A stretch of 64,000 bases of DNA from Stenogyne calaminthoides (Eukaryota > Streptophyta > Magnoliopsida > Lamiales > Lamiaceae): positions 28,752,804 through 28,816,803 of the forward strand of contig JBBCBC010000001.1 in assembly GCA_037126765.1 (NCBI GenBank), written 5' to 3'. The notes under the pieces are model-generated. The model was not told where the DNA came from, searched no databases, and saw only the letters and a program-made list of their open reading frames with translations. How positions within the stretch are numbered: the stretch's first letter is position 1; each line of letters begins with the position of its first letter. The position numbers and the translations under genes were made by a program. Below are positions 35,557-48,639 of the stretch, one piece after another.

Positions 35557-37120
35557 TGTTAGTGTTAGGGGTGGTCACAAAGACAATACATTGTAAGGAC
35601 ATAATGATAATATTACGATTATTGATTTAATATTATTGTTTATTTAATATTAAATATATGTGCCTTTATTAGAATAGTATGTTTGATTGTTTGCATTTGT
35701 TTCTATATGTGTTCCTTGAGTCATTGCTGTCATTGATGAAAGTGAGAACCTCAAATGACCTAACATGATTCTCAAAACCCCAATCGAGGATCGCCGAGGA
35801 GAATGGGATATTGATGATCTGTGGAGATTGGTGTGCGACCAGATCATACTCTAGAGAGTGTAGTGAGATCTCACTTACTATTTAAATACTTATGTATCAT
35901 GATGGATCTTAAATACCTAGAGGTATTGCATACCCATCAAGAAATACGTTTGATGTAGTTCCATTATATGTGCTCTACGGGTGTCCGGTTAGGTGGGAGC
36001 GATGATACTCTTCTTGACCCAGGGATTATCTCCTTGACATCAAGTGTGGAGTGATGAACTTTCGGACCATGGCCAATGCTTCAGATACATGGGTAGATAT
36101 CTTGATTTAGTTGATTCATCACGAAATGCGTGTCTGCGTGATTGAGCGCCAAGAAAAGATTTCCTCAAAGTGGATTTAGAGAGGAATACTCATCTTCTCA
36201 TCATAATTGAGCAAAGTTATTAATAATGCACGTCATACCCTGACTAAAGTGCATGAAGGATCAATTTGAATATTAAAGGTGTCCTATCAAGTTATTCAAC
36301 GACACTTCATCATGTTCAAGTTTAATCGAAAGTATTCAGAATGTAAAAAGGAGTAAAGGAAATCGTAATAGCCTGTATTCGCCAGGTGTAGTTGCATGTT
36401 TCTCGCAATCAATTTATAGCATATTTTGTAATAACTGATTTATCGGGATTAGTCTAATTACACTTAGTTTGACTGACCCCTGTCGATATATGAGTCAATG
36501 GGTCACATTAAATGCGAGTTCCCTAATGGATTATAGTTGGTTGACGAAAATGTTAAATTGATTTTAATGTTTAATTTATGGATGAATTAATGGGTTGTGA
36601 TTAATTTGGAATTAATTATTATTAATGTTAAATTAAATTAGATTTATTCAGTCATGTCCCCAATAATAATATATTTTACATGGTCAGATTTCAATATATA
36701 TTTAAATCATAGACTATTTATTATATATGGAAAATCCAGTAGAATTTTATATGGGAATAAATCTTAGAAATTTATTTAAATAAAGATTAGGATTTTATTT
36801 CCCAATCCCGGGTTAGGCGAGATTTAAGCTAGACTTTTCCTATATATATGAGCTCTTGGGAATTCATAATACGGATTTTATATTTTCTCCATAAAATCTA
36901 GCTCCGGGTTTTTCCTAGAAAAAACCGGTCTCGAGATTTTGGCCGTCAGGTGCCGTCCGAATTGGGGATTGCGTGGATACCCATGAGGGTAATCTGCAAT
37001 CAATTCTTGTAAGAGATTTTGTTATAGTTCTTATGTCTGTATCTGATTAATTGTTAGATTGTTGGTAACTTTAATTTAAATTGCGATGTGATTCATGTTT
37101 CACGCGGCTCTAATTCCAAC
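35557..37120 (+). repeat. Solo LTR of the same copia family, inserted in pol
   Basis: It begins TGTTAGTGTTAGG and ends with ggctctaattccaac, the same ends as the LTRs at 31979-33558 and 40844-42433 but in the opposite orientation; gagctcttgggaattc (36850) also matches 32265. The flanks read taaac (35552-35556) and gaaac (37121-37125), a possible 5-bp target duplication with one mismatch. Integrase sequence lies on its right and RT on its left, so it splits the host element. No primer site or coding sequence of its own is attached. Confidence 0.78.
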
Positions 37121-37740
37121 GAAACAATCAACGATTATTTCTCGGTGGATAAAGCAATATCCTTTAGTTTTCAGGATATCCCAAAGTAACCATTTTTTAC
37201 CTTGGATTCCCATCTTTTCGTTAAGCATTCTTTTTCACAATCATGTAGGCAATCCCATGTTTGATATGGTAAAAGGCTTCTTGCCACACCGCCAAGTTCA
37301 TACGGTGTATGCTCAACCGATTTAGATGGAACTCTGTCGAATGTAATTGAGGTTTGTAACGCCGTATCTCACAAGAATCTCGGAGAGAGAGAAGCTCATC
37401 ATGGACCTCACCATGTCTAGCAGGGATTAAGTTTACCTCTCACCGCATTGCTCATCTGGTGGTGTTAGGAGAAGTCCATTAGGAGCGGATTCCATGTAAC
37501 TTCAAGTAATCGTTGAATTCATGGCTAAGGTATTCACCTCTCGATCCAATCAAAGAGTCTTGATATTCTTACGAAGTTACTTACTTGAGTTTTGTACTCT
37601 TTGAATTTCTCAAAAGATTGATTTGTGTTCATAAAGATACACGTACTTCGTATCTCGAAAATCATCAAGAAAAGTGATGAAGCAATCGAAGTGACCCCTA
37701 GCTAGGCAGGAGCAATGGTCACATACGCCAATGTGGATCA
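37121..37740 (-). pseudogene. copia integrase, decayed
   Basis: Minus-strand pieces in changing frames: GVTSIASSLFLMIF and FEKFKEYKTQV (37.7-37.55 kb), GEYLSH (about 37.53 kb), then PSKSVEHTPYELW (about 37.29 kb) and LLWDILKTKG (about 37.17 kb). The last two correspond to the conserved TPYELW and GYPKETKG blocks of copia integrases. The downstream part is cut off by the solo LTR. Confidence 0.8.
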
Positions 37741-40700
37741 ACTCTCAGAACTTCTTTCGGGGTATACACTCTCTTTCTAAAACAAAGGGTTATTCCCATG
37801 CAGACAAGATTCACAATCTCCCAAGACTAAAAGCCAAAATTCAAGTACAGAGTTCAACTTTCTTAACCTTTCTTGTAAATTCCTTTCGCTGGTTTCATCT
37901 TGCATAACGACAGCCAAGTAAGCTCAAGCTTTCATGATTAATAAGTTCGGTATTTTATTTGTATATTATAAGAACATTATATCCACAATGCAACAAGTAT
38001 AAACCATTCACCACATAGCAGACTCAAGTAACCATTCCAACGGAAATAGCCACCATATCGCTTCAAACGGGCCGAATAACCTCAATGTCTAACATAGAAT
38101 GAAAAATAATGTTATGTAAGTAATGGGGAAGAACCAATGACAATCATTAAGTTCTAATCTAAACAAAAGGGTAAAAGTTCAACACATGTCCCAATAATGC
38201 TCAAAGAGTAACCTGCCCAGACTCTCGGCCTAACCGCCTCGGTACACGAGTCCGCTCTTCTACATCGGTGATAAATGCTAGAGCCAAGATCCGCAGATTC
38301 AATACTCCAAATGAAGCCAGAGCTATTTGTGGATATGTCTATCTTAATAACAAACATAGATGTTCTAGTGATGAAGCACCCCAAGGCTTTTCTTTTAGCA
38401 AACTGTAACCTATACCTTTCTTCCGCTTCTTTCCTTATAGTAAGACACATCCTTGTTCACTACCTTTCTTGAATATTCATCTGCAGATAGTGAACTCAAA
38501 AAGTCTGAGCACGCAGAAGTTCGCATGTATTTTGATCCGCTCTTATTCATTCAGAGTTCACAATTAAGCTAAAATATGAATCCGGGAGTTTACCTGAGGA
38601 TAAATTACTAAATGAAAAACATTGATCTTTTAACTCAAAAACCGTTAACATCAAAGCCTAGTCATCTTAAGCAATATGAGGTGAAATCTTCTTTAGCTAA
38701 TCTATTATTTAAAATCTTCACTACTTCATAAATCTCGCATCCAGATTCGTAATCAAAGAGATCATTATGATCTTGAAAGCATTTAGAAGGACCGTTTCTG
38801 CGTTATTTGCTATGTATATCGAGTCATGCCGAGCAACATCACTGCCCGGAGTCTGGGAAGCATCCTTTTTGATTCTTCGTGCCGTCGCTCAAGCGTCATT
38901 TGCCTCGAATTACCATGAAGAATGCGCGGGGATACGCGTGTTCGTCGTTTTCGATCATTCTTAGCACCTTTAAACACATGTTTCTAAGTGCGATCCGAAA
39001 AAATTTGGCAGCCAATTTTGTTTGTTTCAAAACACATCTCAATCGCAACATACACATTACAATAACCGAAGGAAATAAAATAAACGGAAATTAAACATAA
39101 TTCCTTTAATGATCGATATTCAAAGAATCAAAATAAACACGGGCGCTTTCTTTTGTGTTTTATTTTGTCTCCATTATTTTCTAGATACTCTAACGACCTC
39201 ATCGGAAAAAGTACAAATTTATATCAAATATAAATCATAATGGACTAGAACCACATTACTACTATCATATCCAAATGTAGGCTGGGTCACAAGGTAATAA
39301 AGATAAACCCTGTAGGTCTCCAAAACCTCAATTGTAAAACCGCACCTTAAGTTCAAATCCTGAGTCTCTTACCCTTTTTGTTCTTCACAGGGCTGTGGAA
39401 CAAAGTTAAGTTGTTTTATAAAATTATCATGCCACATTATATGTCCATATAAAATGATGGATGAGATCCTGAGCAAAAGAAGCAGTGTTCTATGCAATTA
39501 TCAGAAATTCAAACATCCTAAGCATTTTTTAATCTCAAGTACATCTTATCAAATTAATTTTTATGAAAACCATATTTTATTTTAAATAATCATAATATTG
39601 GGCGCCGTTTACCCAAGCATTTAATACCGTCTTCTAATAAATATCGGTGCCGCCACTCAAACAAAGAGATCATGATTTTAAAGAATTAATTTCAAACGAA
39701 AATGTTACCAGGGTTTTACAACTTTAAACAATTTAAGCTCACTCCTAAAACTTAATTTTTAAGATTATTAAATGAAGAATTAATCCAATTAATTGAATGT
39801 TCCAACTAATATCCACTCAAAATTGATTCTATAAATTTTCCAAAATTAGATTTCAATTTATCATTTGTCATGCCTGCGCAAATAACACATAACACCAAGG
39901 ACTCAAAAATTCACTTCAAAGACATTCTCACTTACCATTTACCAAATTAAAGCTCAATCTGTCAACCAACGTCAATCAAACTGCTCAATAATTCATCAGC
40001 ATCGATTAATTATTCAAACACCACAAATCAAGCCAAACTATTAGGTTAATTTAGTTTCAAACACCCAATCGAAAATAAACAGTATTCAATTTAAATCAGA
40101 GATCAAAAGAACAACAGCGTAACGCCCATGACAGCTGAAGTGGCGTGAGTCATCGCCATATCGTTAGGCGTTGGTGCGGGCGATTTCGCTTATCGCGAGT
40201 AAACAGAATAATGCGCCAAGGAGCCGCGAAGCCCATCAGATCATGGCGAAGACGAACGGATTTGTTGAGAGATCAAACCTATCTTGGAGCATCACCTCAA
40301 TCAGATTCCAAACAAGGCAGGGATGTCGCGAATCGAAATATAGTCGAGACCAACATCCCGAGATGAAGTTAAACGACGGCGCCCGCTACTTAATCGGCAA
40401 CAGGAGCGACCACCACGTAAACGCAGTGACCGCAACCGAGGCTGTAGACAAATCGGGAGAGCTTTAAGGAAGACGACGGTCGCGAAATGACATCTAATCC
40501 GCCGACGCGGCTATGTGCTCGCCATGAGAGGCTATGTTGCGTGCACAGGTACGCCAACCTGGCGCGCTTATCACGGGTCGCTCGAGGGCTGGGCCTGCGC
40601 TAATGACGGGGAGAAGGGCGTAGTTTTCCTAGAAAAACTTAAAGCGATTGAAGACAACGAGCACAATGGGTGTAAATAAAGCGAGGTGTGTTTATTTAAT

Positions 40701-40825
40701 AACATGTTCTAATCGAAACAAATACATATAAAAGTGTTTGATCAACACGATCGGCTGCAGATCCAGTTTTTAAAAAATTTAATTTAGAAACCAATTCAAT
40801 ATCGCAATTAAAATGTAAAGAGTCT
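37741..40825 (-). other. Decayed gag/protease region and leader of the nested copia
   Basis: By position this holds gag and protease, but no motif is clean. A GC- and CpG-rich stretch (40130-40640) near the 5' end is probably the untranslated leader; its ORFs (such as 40145-40366) show no domain. Confidence 0.45.
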
Positions 40826-40843
40826 GAAAGCTCACGATACGGC
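40826..40843 (-). other. Primer binding site of the nested copia
   Basis: Directly after the minus-strand 5' LTR end comes CCGTATCGTGAGC, a diverged form of the TGGTATCAGAGC site that pairs with initiator tRNA-Met in copia elements. This fixes which LTR is the 5' one. Confidence 0.65.
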
Positions 40844-42433
40844 TGTTAAATTTAGAAGACCGTAAACACGTAATACATGCAGCAGTGGAATTAAGAGAGT
40901 TCACCAACTAAACATATAATTGCATAATTAAATACGTGTAAACATAAAAGAGAAACCTTACTGAATCGCATTACGCATATTCTCTACTATGGTATCCACG
41001 TAATCCCCCATCGCGCCGGACTTGCATCTAATTGCGGTGTTGAATCCCGAGATGAATTTCCTAGTGGTACCCTAACTCAGAATCTTTGGAAGAATGTGAA
41101 TTGACGTTGTTGTGAATTTTCCAGAGCTCATATATATATAAGACCCACTGAAATCTTAAGCTAACTGATTAGGAAATAAATTCCTAATCTTATAAAATCT
41201 TCAGATTTATTTCCCTCATCCAATCTCTACGGATTTAATTTCATGTATATCAAATCCTACAGATTTGATTCCCATATATATTAAATCCTATAAATAATAT
41301 TCCATATTATTATTTGGGAATCCTATTTAATTAAATCCAATTTAATTAAACATTAATAATAATTAATTCCAAATTAATCTATTATTAATTATTCTCCATA
41401 AATTAAATATTAAATCCAAATTTAACATTTAATCAACCAACTATAATCCCGTAAAAGGAACTTCTTATTGTGTGACATATGCCCTCATATGTCGGCGATT
41501 AGTACAAACTAATCTGGTCTTAATTGAACTCCTGAAATGATAAATCCGACATTCTCACCTTATATTGCAGGTTAAACGTTCAAAACCATGTAACTAAACA
41601 TGAGCTATTCGATTTCTTCCTTTCATTTTTGCGAATACTGAATTAAGTCTTGAAATATGATGAAGTGTCTATTCAAATAACTTAATCATATTATCTCCTA
41701 ATCACTAATTGATCATGTATGTCTGCTTAGCCCAATAAAGTCTATGCTGATGTGCATCGTGGAAGACTTAGATCCAATTATGATGAGAAGATGAGCATTC
41801 TCTAAATCGATGAGGAATGAATCTATTCTTGGCTCAACTACTATCAAGACATGCATTTCCTCAGTGATGAACCCAATCCAAGCATCTCTACCCGTGGAAA
41901 TTAAAACGGCGTCGGTGCATGGTCAAAGTTCATCCTTTGCACATAACAAGTGCGTATTGACCTCAAGTCATGGGTATCACATCGCTCCCACTAACGAGAC
42001 ACCCGTGGAGCACATATTGTGGACTTACATCAAACCGATTTCTGACTGGGTATACCAATACCTCTAAGGTATTCGGCCATCCGTCATGAGATATCTAAAA
42101 TCTCATAGTAAAGGATATCTTCTATAATTGTCTAAGAGTATGATGCGTATCTTACACCAATCTCAATTGCATCATCAATATCCCACATTCTTGATGATCC
42201 TTGATTGGGGCCATTTGAGAATTGCTTAAGTCATCTTAGTTCTCACAACCTCAATGACAACAATGATTCGATGGAACATCAGAGATGAATAAATGCAAAC
42301 AATCAAACACATATTATTCAAACAAGTGTATGTGCCACACATTGTTGGAAGCGAACTATAATAATAAATCAAATTGGATTATCATCGAGTATTATGTGTC
42401 CTTACAATAGATTGTATGTCTCAGACTCTAACA
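40844..42433 (-). repeat. 5' LTR of the nested copia
   Basis: On the minus strand it begins TGTTAGAGTCTGAG and ends CTAAATTTAACA, matching the 3' LTR. The primer binding site lies just past its end. The right flank (cacta) and the left flank of the element (gttga) do not match as a target duplication. Confidence 0.82.
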
Positions 42434-44010
42434 CACTACCGATGCATAACCCCTACGCTCCATTATTACTAAGATCAGATTGAAACCCATTGGGCCGTTT
42501 CCGCCTATCATATGAGGTCGTTGTTCACCACCTTCTTCACTTCTTCAACAAGATATTTCTCCGGGACCTAACTTTTGCTTCGCATGCATCACTTTCCGTT
42601 TGGGTCTATGTCTGTCCTGGTCAGGTTACCTCTCAGGCCGATAACACCCATATCTTTTGTGTGACCAGACGACGACGCCTGTGTTGGTTTCTGAGAAAGT
42701 CGACAGCTCTCCCCGCAGGCTAAGGTGTGGGACTCATCTCTTGAGTTTGGCCTTTTGATGCTTTTTTAGAATAATGCCTTGATTGAGGCGTAGCGAGACC
42801 GCCTGCACCCCTCGAAAGGTGACAAAGTGTGATTACCCTCATCCATCATGGTGCAGCATAGGGGGCACTCGTAGCACCATTCCTCCGCCTCCTGCATTTC
42901 CCAACCTTTGCGACTTAAATGCAGGGCCTCATCGTGATCTTCGATTGTCTCGGGCAAGAGGGTTTGCCTCACATATTAGTGTAACTATCCATATTATTAT
43001 AGTTTCTGTATTGTTTCAACAAGTCTCGACATTCTCTTGTATTGTAATTACATCATCTCATTATGTAATGGCAATACTTGTCGGGCTTTGTCTTCATCGC
43101 TTTCTTGATTAGTCGTGGTTCCCGAGCAACCTTGTTTTATCTTTATCTGGGTGAATATGTACACGGGTGATGTGCTAAATATTAGATCAACTTAGACCGC
43201 CACCGGTCTTCAAAAGGCTTGAAATCACTATTGGCTATGTAATCTTGTCTTGATTTCTTGTTATTCGGCTCACACTTTTACCACTTCTCTAGCCTCGGGT
43301 GTACGATCTCCATACAGCACGATGTCACCGCCCATGCCCCAAATTTCAGTGTCATGTGGGGTAATCGAGAGGTCATGCCGCCATGGGCCGCATGCTGACC
43401 CTTTCCAGTCCGTGATCGCGACGCGAGAGCTTAGCCTTCGCCGCCTTTAGTGGTTCTCTCGAGGATAAGTTTGTCGATCTTCCAAACACTTACCGCCGCA
43501 TTCATCGCTGGCTTTCGATACATTTGCTAAATAACGCTCGGCGGCCTGTGGTGCTGCCGCAAAAGCGATCGGCGAAGAAGCCCTGAAGGTTCGAACGAGT
43601 TGATCGAAAGGTGAGTGAGGTAAACCATTTAGGCCTGCTCGCCAGCAAGAGGGAAAACGCGCACATGGTCGCTAGATGCTCCACACATCAGTCAGATTGC
43701 TGTTGGTCTGGCCTGGCCGGTTATCACAGAATAACTCGCGAGGTCAGACGACCGCCCGATTCCGGGCCAGCCCATTGATGCGACTGGTCCGGCAGGAGGC
43801 CGGAGGAATACGACAGTTCTCGCCTCAATCGAAAGTGCTGGCGTGCATTCTTTTTCCCGATGGGTCAGACCGTCTTCGCCCAGTGGTCGCGATCCGGCAT
43901 CACGGATCGACTTGGAAAGATCTCGGTGGATCTTGTGGTGGTGGGCCACCAGCATGAGGAGGACAAACACAATGTAGATCCGGTTCGCCCATCTCGCTCC
44001 TCCCTTCAAG
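42434..44010 (-). pseudogene. gypsy gag, decayed
   Basis: The best part is the minus-strand frame 43684-43502: HLATMCAFSLLLASRPKWFT followed by SLTFRSTRSNLQGFFADRF matches the gag pattern in which a hydrophobic run is followed by A-x-x-WF-x-x-L and a GSI-x-F-x-x-F stretch. The frame 44009-43692 just upstream may be the N-terminal part. It is GC-richer than the surroundings. Many stops occur downstream toward the copia insertion at 42433. Confidence 0.6.
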
Positions 44011-44439
44011 AATCCCGAGCCTCGGTCATGGCTGCGACGAAATGTACTTCATCATCCTTCGTGTCATTCCTCAACCCTCGTGATTCCCAAGCGATCGGGG
44101 CGACCGAGAGTCAGCTCGATTCCTTACGCCTCATGGGTTTTACGATTTTACCGGGCCTTATCCTTCGCGTATGGACTGTGGTGCAGCCACCGCCAGGTCG
44201 CAGTCAATTCGTCTCCAGTTTAGCGCTGGGCTTTACCCTTGAGCCGTGACGTCATGCGCCCGGCCGGTCGCCTTCCTTATTTAAACTTATTTGCTTACGC
44301 AAGGACCCATGCATTCTTCATTCTTCAAGTCTTAAAGATCTCCTCAATCTTAACTGCTTGCACCCAGGTCCTAATTTCTAGACAATCGCGAGGCTTTCTT
44401 CCGTAGTAATGGCCCTGTAACCATGATCTCGTTTCGCTT

Positions 44440-45040
44440 GCGCAGCTGGATTCTGAGCTGCAAAAATTAGCAAAATTCGGGAATGCTTCCTACGTATTTT
44501 AAGTATCTTAAATCACAGTAGGAATATGTTTCAGCCATAAAACAATTTGCAGTTAAGTAAATGAACGAAAGCAAGAACAACGCTGGTAGCTCAACTCGAT
44601 TCATGAATTACCATATCCGAGATAATACCAAAGCCGTAAAAATATGAATAATAATATCCTAAGAGTATTAAAAATCACCTCTTTAAGGAGTCTTTACAAA
44701 TATATTTATAGATACATAATTAGTTAAAGGCCTCATGCACAAGCTGGGCTCTAGGTTGGGACGAATCTGCATTCGAATCTATTTTTACCGAGCGCTGGCA
44801 TCTGGATACTTATCGTTAGTTCTAAACCATTCCCAAGTTACTCCTCAATCTATTCTTCATGCTAATAAGTCCATGGTCAATCAGATATTGCCGGTAAGTA
44901 GCGTATCACGAGAAGGGCCTGCCCTTCGTGTGGTCATCTTCATGCATTTCGGCCAAACCCTTCTCGCCACGAGAAGATTTACTTTTACTCTCCACGAGTA
45001 CCACCAGACGGGTTAAGCGGCTTCAATTGTCATAGTACAC
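44440..45040 (-). repeat. 5' LTR of the gypsy element
   Basis: Shares ordered blocks with 28980-29460 (see there): caagaacaacgct, aatatgaataataatatcc, taagagtatt, tatttatagat and ataattagttaa. The right-hand part is more diverged. Edges are approximate. Confidence 0.68.
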
Positions 45041-45505
45041 AACACGAACTAATTTCATACCAGATCTACTCAGATCAATTACGAAAAAAACTTTTAAAAG
45101 AACAAATCATAGTGATATTCTTCTAAATATATAAGTGGAGGCTATCTCATATGAAATGGTTTAAAAATTATCAAATACTATTAGAAAAGAAAAAAATTCA
45201 AATCGAAAGTTATTAAATAATAGCTTTTAATAAAATTATGTTTTGTATGAAACTATTCTGAATACTAAATTTATCATTATATTTATAATTTAATATCGCT
45301 AATTTATTAATTGATTTTTACACCCTATAAACTAATATCATAGTATTAAATGTTATTGTTAATGCATATAAGTTGATATTAATGATATTAATTAATAAAT
45401 TAATAATTGATCGATTTTAAAGCACACAAGAGTTTAGCATGAAAGTTTGTGTATTTAATACAATTACATTGATTATTTAACACTCAAAGAAAAAAAAATG
45501 GAGTG

Positions 45506-45730
45506 AGTCTCATGTGCATCCAAATGCCTTTATCTTATTTCTAGTCATTTAAGCGAAGAATTTGTTATCTTAAAAGATCTGACTTGTTTATATTAAAAGC
45601 TGGACAACTATTAATATAAAAATAATTGTACATTTAGGTATAAATAAAGATCGACTTCGAAGATAACAAATTGCATTTTTTTAAACGACTTGTAAATACT
45701 CAATCTAACTGGAATGTATATAAAACTAGA
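45506..45730. mobile_element. Hairpin MITE, family A copy 2
   Basis: Same design as 4638-4892: the left end gagtctcatgtgcatccaaa resembles that copy's start, the centre has caactattaatataaaaata, and the arms with aatttgttatctt and aagataacaaatt face each other. Confidence 0.65.
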
Positions 45731-46393
45731 AAAAAAAAAGGATGTCGTAAAAGCTTGGTACCGTTTTAGTCCTCGCCACTGCTAGTCAATCAACTTTAAA
45801 AAAAAAAAAACGCATTAATATTCAATATTCGCCAACTTCAGTCAAATGTATTCGTGATTAATGAGAGCAATAAAAGGTTAAAAATGCATAAAACAAATTT
45901 ATATGTCTAATGGGGGCCGGAGCCTGGCATTATGGGTACCCCCAAGTTTTTAGGGGTAGGGACTGAGGCCGAGGTACGCTTGTTTTAAGGAGAACTATTG
46001 GGTGGATTTATGATTGGATGGGTCCTAAGTTTTAGTGGTTATGAAAAAAAATAATTTTTTTTTAATTGGACAAATAAAATTTTTTTTTTCACATATTCAG
46101 AGAAAAAAAAAGGATTCACTTAGTAATATTTATTAGAGATATTTATATGAGTGTAAAAATGTGAGAGTAATTCGAATTGATCTTGGATTAATTAACCACT
46201 CGGACACAGAAAAGCATTATAAGGTATCATATTTTTTGTATTAATATTTCATTTTATTACTCTATTATTATATTCGTATAAAAATATGTGTGATGTTTAT
46301 AAAATATGAATTATTGTGTGAGAGACGGATATATAGAAATGCTTGTGGGATAGATTCTTCAACTCATGAAATGATCCTATCGTTAGAATATTA

Positions 46394-46617
46394 CTCCTCC
46401 GTCTCAAATCAATTTTTCTAATAAAACTTTTACACGTGTTCTGACGAATTTTATATTAGTAATTGAATTGATAATTGATTTTAGGAGGGGGGATGATAGA
46501 TTTATGCCGTCATTTATCATACCCACCTCTTAAACCAATTATCAATTCAATTAATATCAACTCGCCGTAAAAAACGCGCAAAAAGTCAACCTAAAACCGA
46601 TTTGAGATAGATGCGAG
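46394..46617. mobile_element. Stowaway-like MITE
   Basis: It begins CTCCTCCGTCTCAAATC after TA and ends gatttgagatagatgcgag before ATA, the Stowaway (mariner) pattern. An inner inverted pair (attgataattgatttt and ccaattatcaattcaatt) supports the fold. Confidence 0.75.
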
Positions 46618-46619
46618 AT

Positions 46620-48455
46620 AACTCATCATTCTTTTAATATTTACAACTTTTTTTTTTGAGCGCAAGTATGTACAACTTTAAATAAGTAGATTGTTTATCT
46701 TAAAAATATTGCTCAATCTCTTTCAAGTTTTCTTTCCATTTTTTGTCTCAAATCTTTAAAGATTATTTCCTAAAATGAAATACACTTTATCCATCACTTT
46801 ATCACTATATCCACATAAAATACTAATAAACAACTCTTTCTGCATTACCCACACTTTATCATTTTATCACATAAAATACTAATAAACAAACTTTTTCTAC
46901 TAACACTTTTATCACTTTATCACTATATTCTCGCCATCTTTATGAAACGATCAAAAAGCGGCAAGAAATGGGATTTGGATTTTAAGATTTGCTTTCTAGT
47001 TCGAGTAATGCACATTCTTATAAATTCAAGTAAAAAAGAGAAGTAAAAAAAAAATATATATATCAAGACCTCTTTTGCTTGGATATGACATATATTGATA
47101 TCTTATCCATTTTATCTCGTGTTTGGTACCATTACTATGAGAAAAACTTGTTTATAATAATAGAAATTCTATCGCCATTCTGTCATTATAGCTTTTCTTG
47201 ATACTATTATTAAAAATATTCTCGTCATTAAATTTTTTTTATCTAAAAGGAGTTGTGCCATTTTGGCCAACACGCCTGTTTGACAACAAAATATGGTTAT
47301 CCTTGATAGAAAAATTAGTTAACCATTCAATTTTTTAATAACAAATTTCCATATCCTATAATGTTGAGTCATGGGGTATTGGGGGTGCCAGGCTGTAATT
47401 GTTCATATTAAAGTGAATGTATTGTATTGGATTCTTGCAACGCCTTCCATTTGTACTTGCAACAAAATATTTGATACTAGGTCAATTTTGTTAGAGAAAA
47501 CAAATTGCATGTTTCAATTTAATAAATTGCATATTTAAAAAATACTTGCTTGAATTGCATGGTATACTGGTGGTTATATACACACAAGATCTTGTCATTT
47601 ACTTTAGATCGGCATAATTGATTGTAAAAGTGGGTTTCGTGTCTAGGTCAAGCACTGCACTCCAAAAACATATATATGTGACTTCTGTTTGAATCGTATA
47701 TATAACATTTTTCATATTAATAGATCAACGTTTTAGTTTAAAACAAATTCGTATTTTTAAAATGCATTACGGTAGTATTCACCTAATTTGTATTCATCGT
47801 GAATTTAACTCCATAGTAGAAACTCAACTTACATCTCTATGCATACGCCCACTTTGTGATTAGGGATTCGTAGAGTTTATATTTGAATTGAATATCAAAC
47901 GTAAGAACGCTACCTATTGTCATTTAAAAGCAAAATCTTTACACGAGTAAAGATTGGCTATTAATTTCATTGCTACATCTCTGCCAGTGAATATGTTTTG
48001 TTGGTGTTTCTTTTTTACTATTGGAGTGTAAGTTACAAATTTTTGATATATGCAGGAAAAATCTCACAAGATCATTGATATATGTTGAGGACATCTCCAT
48101 GAGATAGTGGAATTAATAATAGAAGATGAAGATTTAAACATGTGATATGTTTCTCCTAATTAAGGATAACTCATGCTCCCCCAACTGCCCATTAGCCCTA
48201 ACCCCTAACTTTAAAAACCCAATAAATTTATTGCTCCTGAAATCTTTTATTCTTGAAAATTTGGCAATTGTCCTAGTTTTATTATCATATACTCCCCCCT
48301 CACGCGGTATATTTCCTTATTTTTTTGGCACTTTAATTAAGAAAATATATTAATTTATTAATAAATTGTGGGTCATATTGAATACTTTTGATGGAAAGTA
48401 AGGGGGTACTTTTAATATTGGGAGTAGAGATATTAAAAAGGGTAATAGTTTGACG
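46620..48455. other. AT-rich spacer
   Basis: No gene recognised. Local imperfect repeats of tttatcactatat and acataaaatactaataaac occur at 46790-46930. Confidence 0.4.
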
Positions 48456-48639
48456 GTCTGTTTAATCCTATGTTTTAAAAGCAGGTCCGACCGGCCAGTC
48501 GGACCGGTCGGACCGTGAACGCTCCCAAAAGCGGCCCAATAAGGTGTATAGAACCGCTATTGGGCGGCCCACCTCAAAACCCGAAAAAAAGAACGGTGAA
48601 CCGCCGCCACAGGTTTTCAACAAAAAACCAAAAAAAAAG

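Larger units (their letters stand above)
31979..42433 (-). mobile_element. Ty1/copia retrotransposon (Tork-like), nested in the gypsy
   Basis: Two long LTRs in the same orientation (31979-33558 and 40844-42433) bound an internal region with, in minus-strand order, primer binding site, long GC-rich leader, decayed gag, integrase (37.7-37.1 kb), then RT and RNase H (35.0-33.6 kb). A polypurine tract (AAGTGGGATAT on the minus strand) abuts the 3' LTR. A solo LTR of the same family interrupts it at 35557-37120. All frames are broken. Confidence 0.85.
28980..45040 (-). mobile_element. Ty3/gypsy retrotransposon, Tat-like, split by a nested copia
   Basis: Minus-strand order is 5' LTR (about 45.0-44.4 kb), gag (about 44.0-43.4 kb), [nested copia element 42433-31979], RT (31.95-31.3 kb), integrase (30.35-29.47 kb), 3' LTR (about 29.46-28.98 kb). 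RT before integrase defines Ty3/gypsy. The RT start FTDLNKACPKD is typical of the non-chromovirus Tat lineage, by recall. All coding parts carry many stops and frameshifts. Target duplications were not identified. Confidence 0.82.

Noticed and set aside
40145..40467. Two overlapping arginine-rich ORFs
   Set aside because: They lie in the leader of a minus-strand copia, on the wrong strand, and show no family resemblance.
43692..44249. Plus-strand ORFs of 93 and 129 codons opposite the gypsy gag
   Set aside because: They are shadows of the GC-rich gag region; the minus strand carries the recognisable gag pattern.
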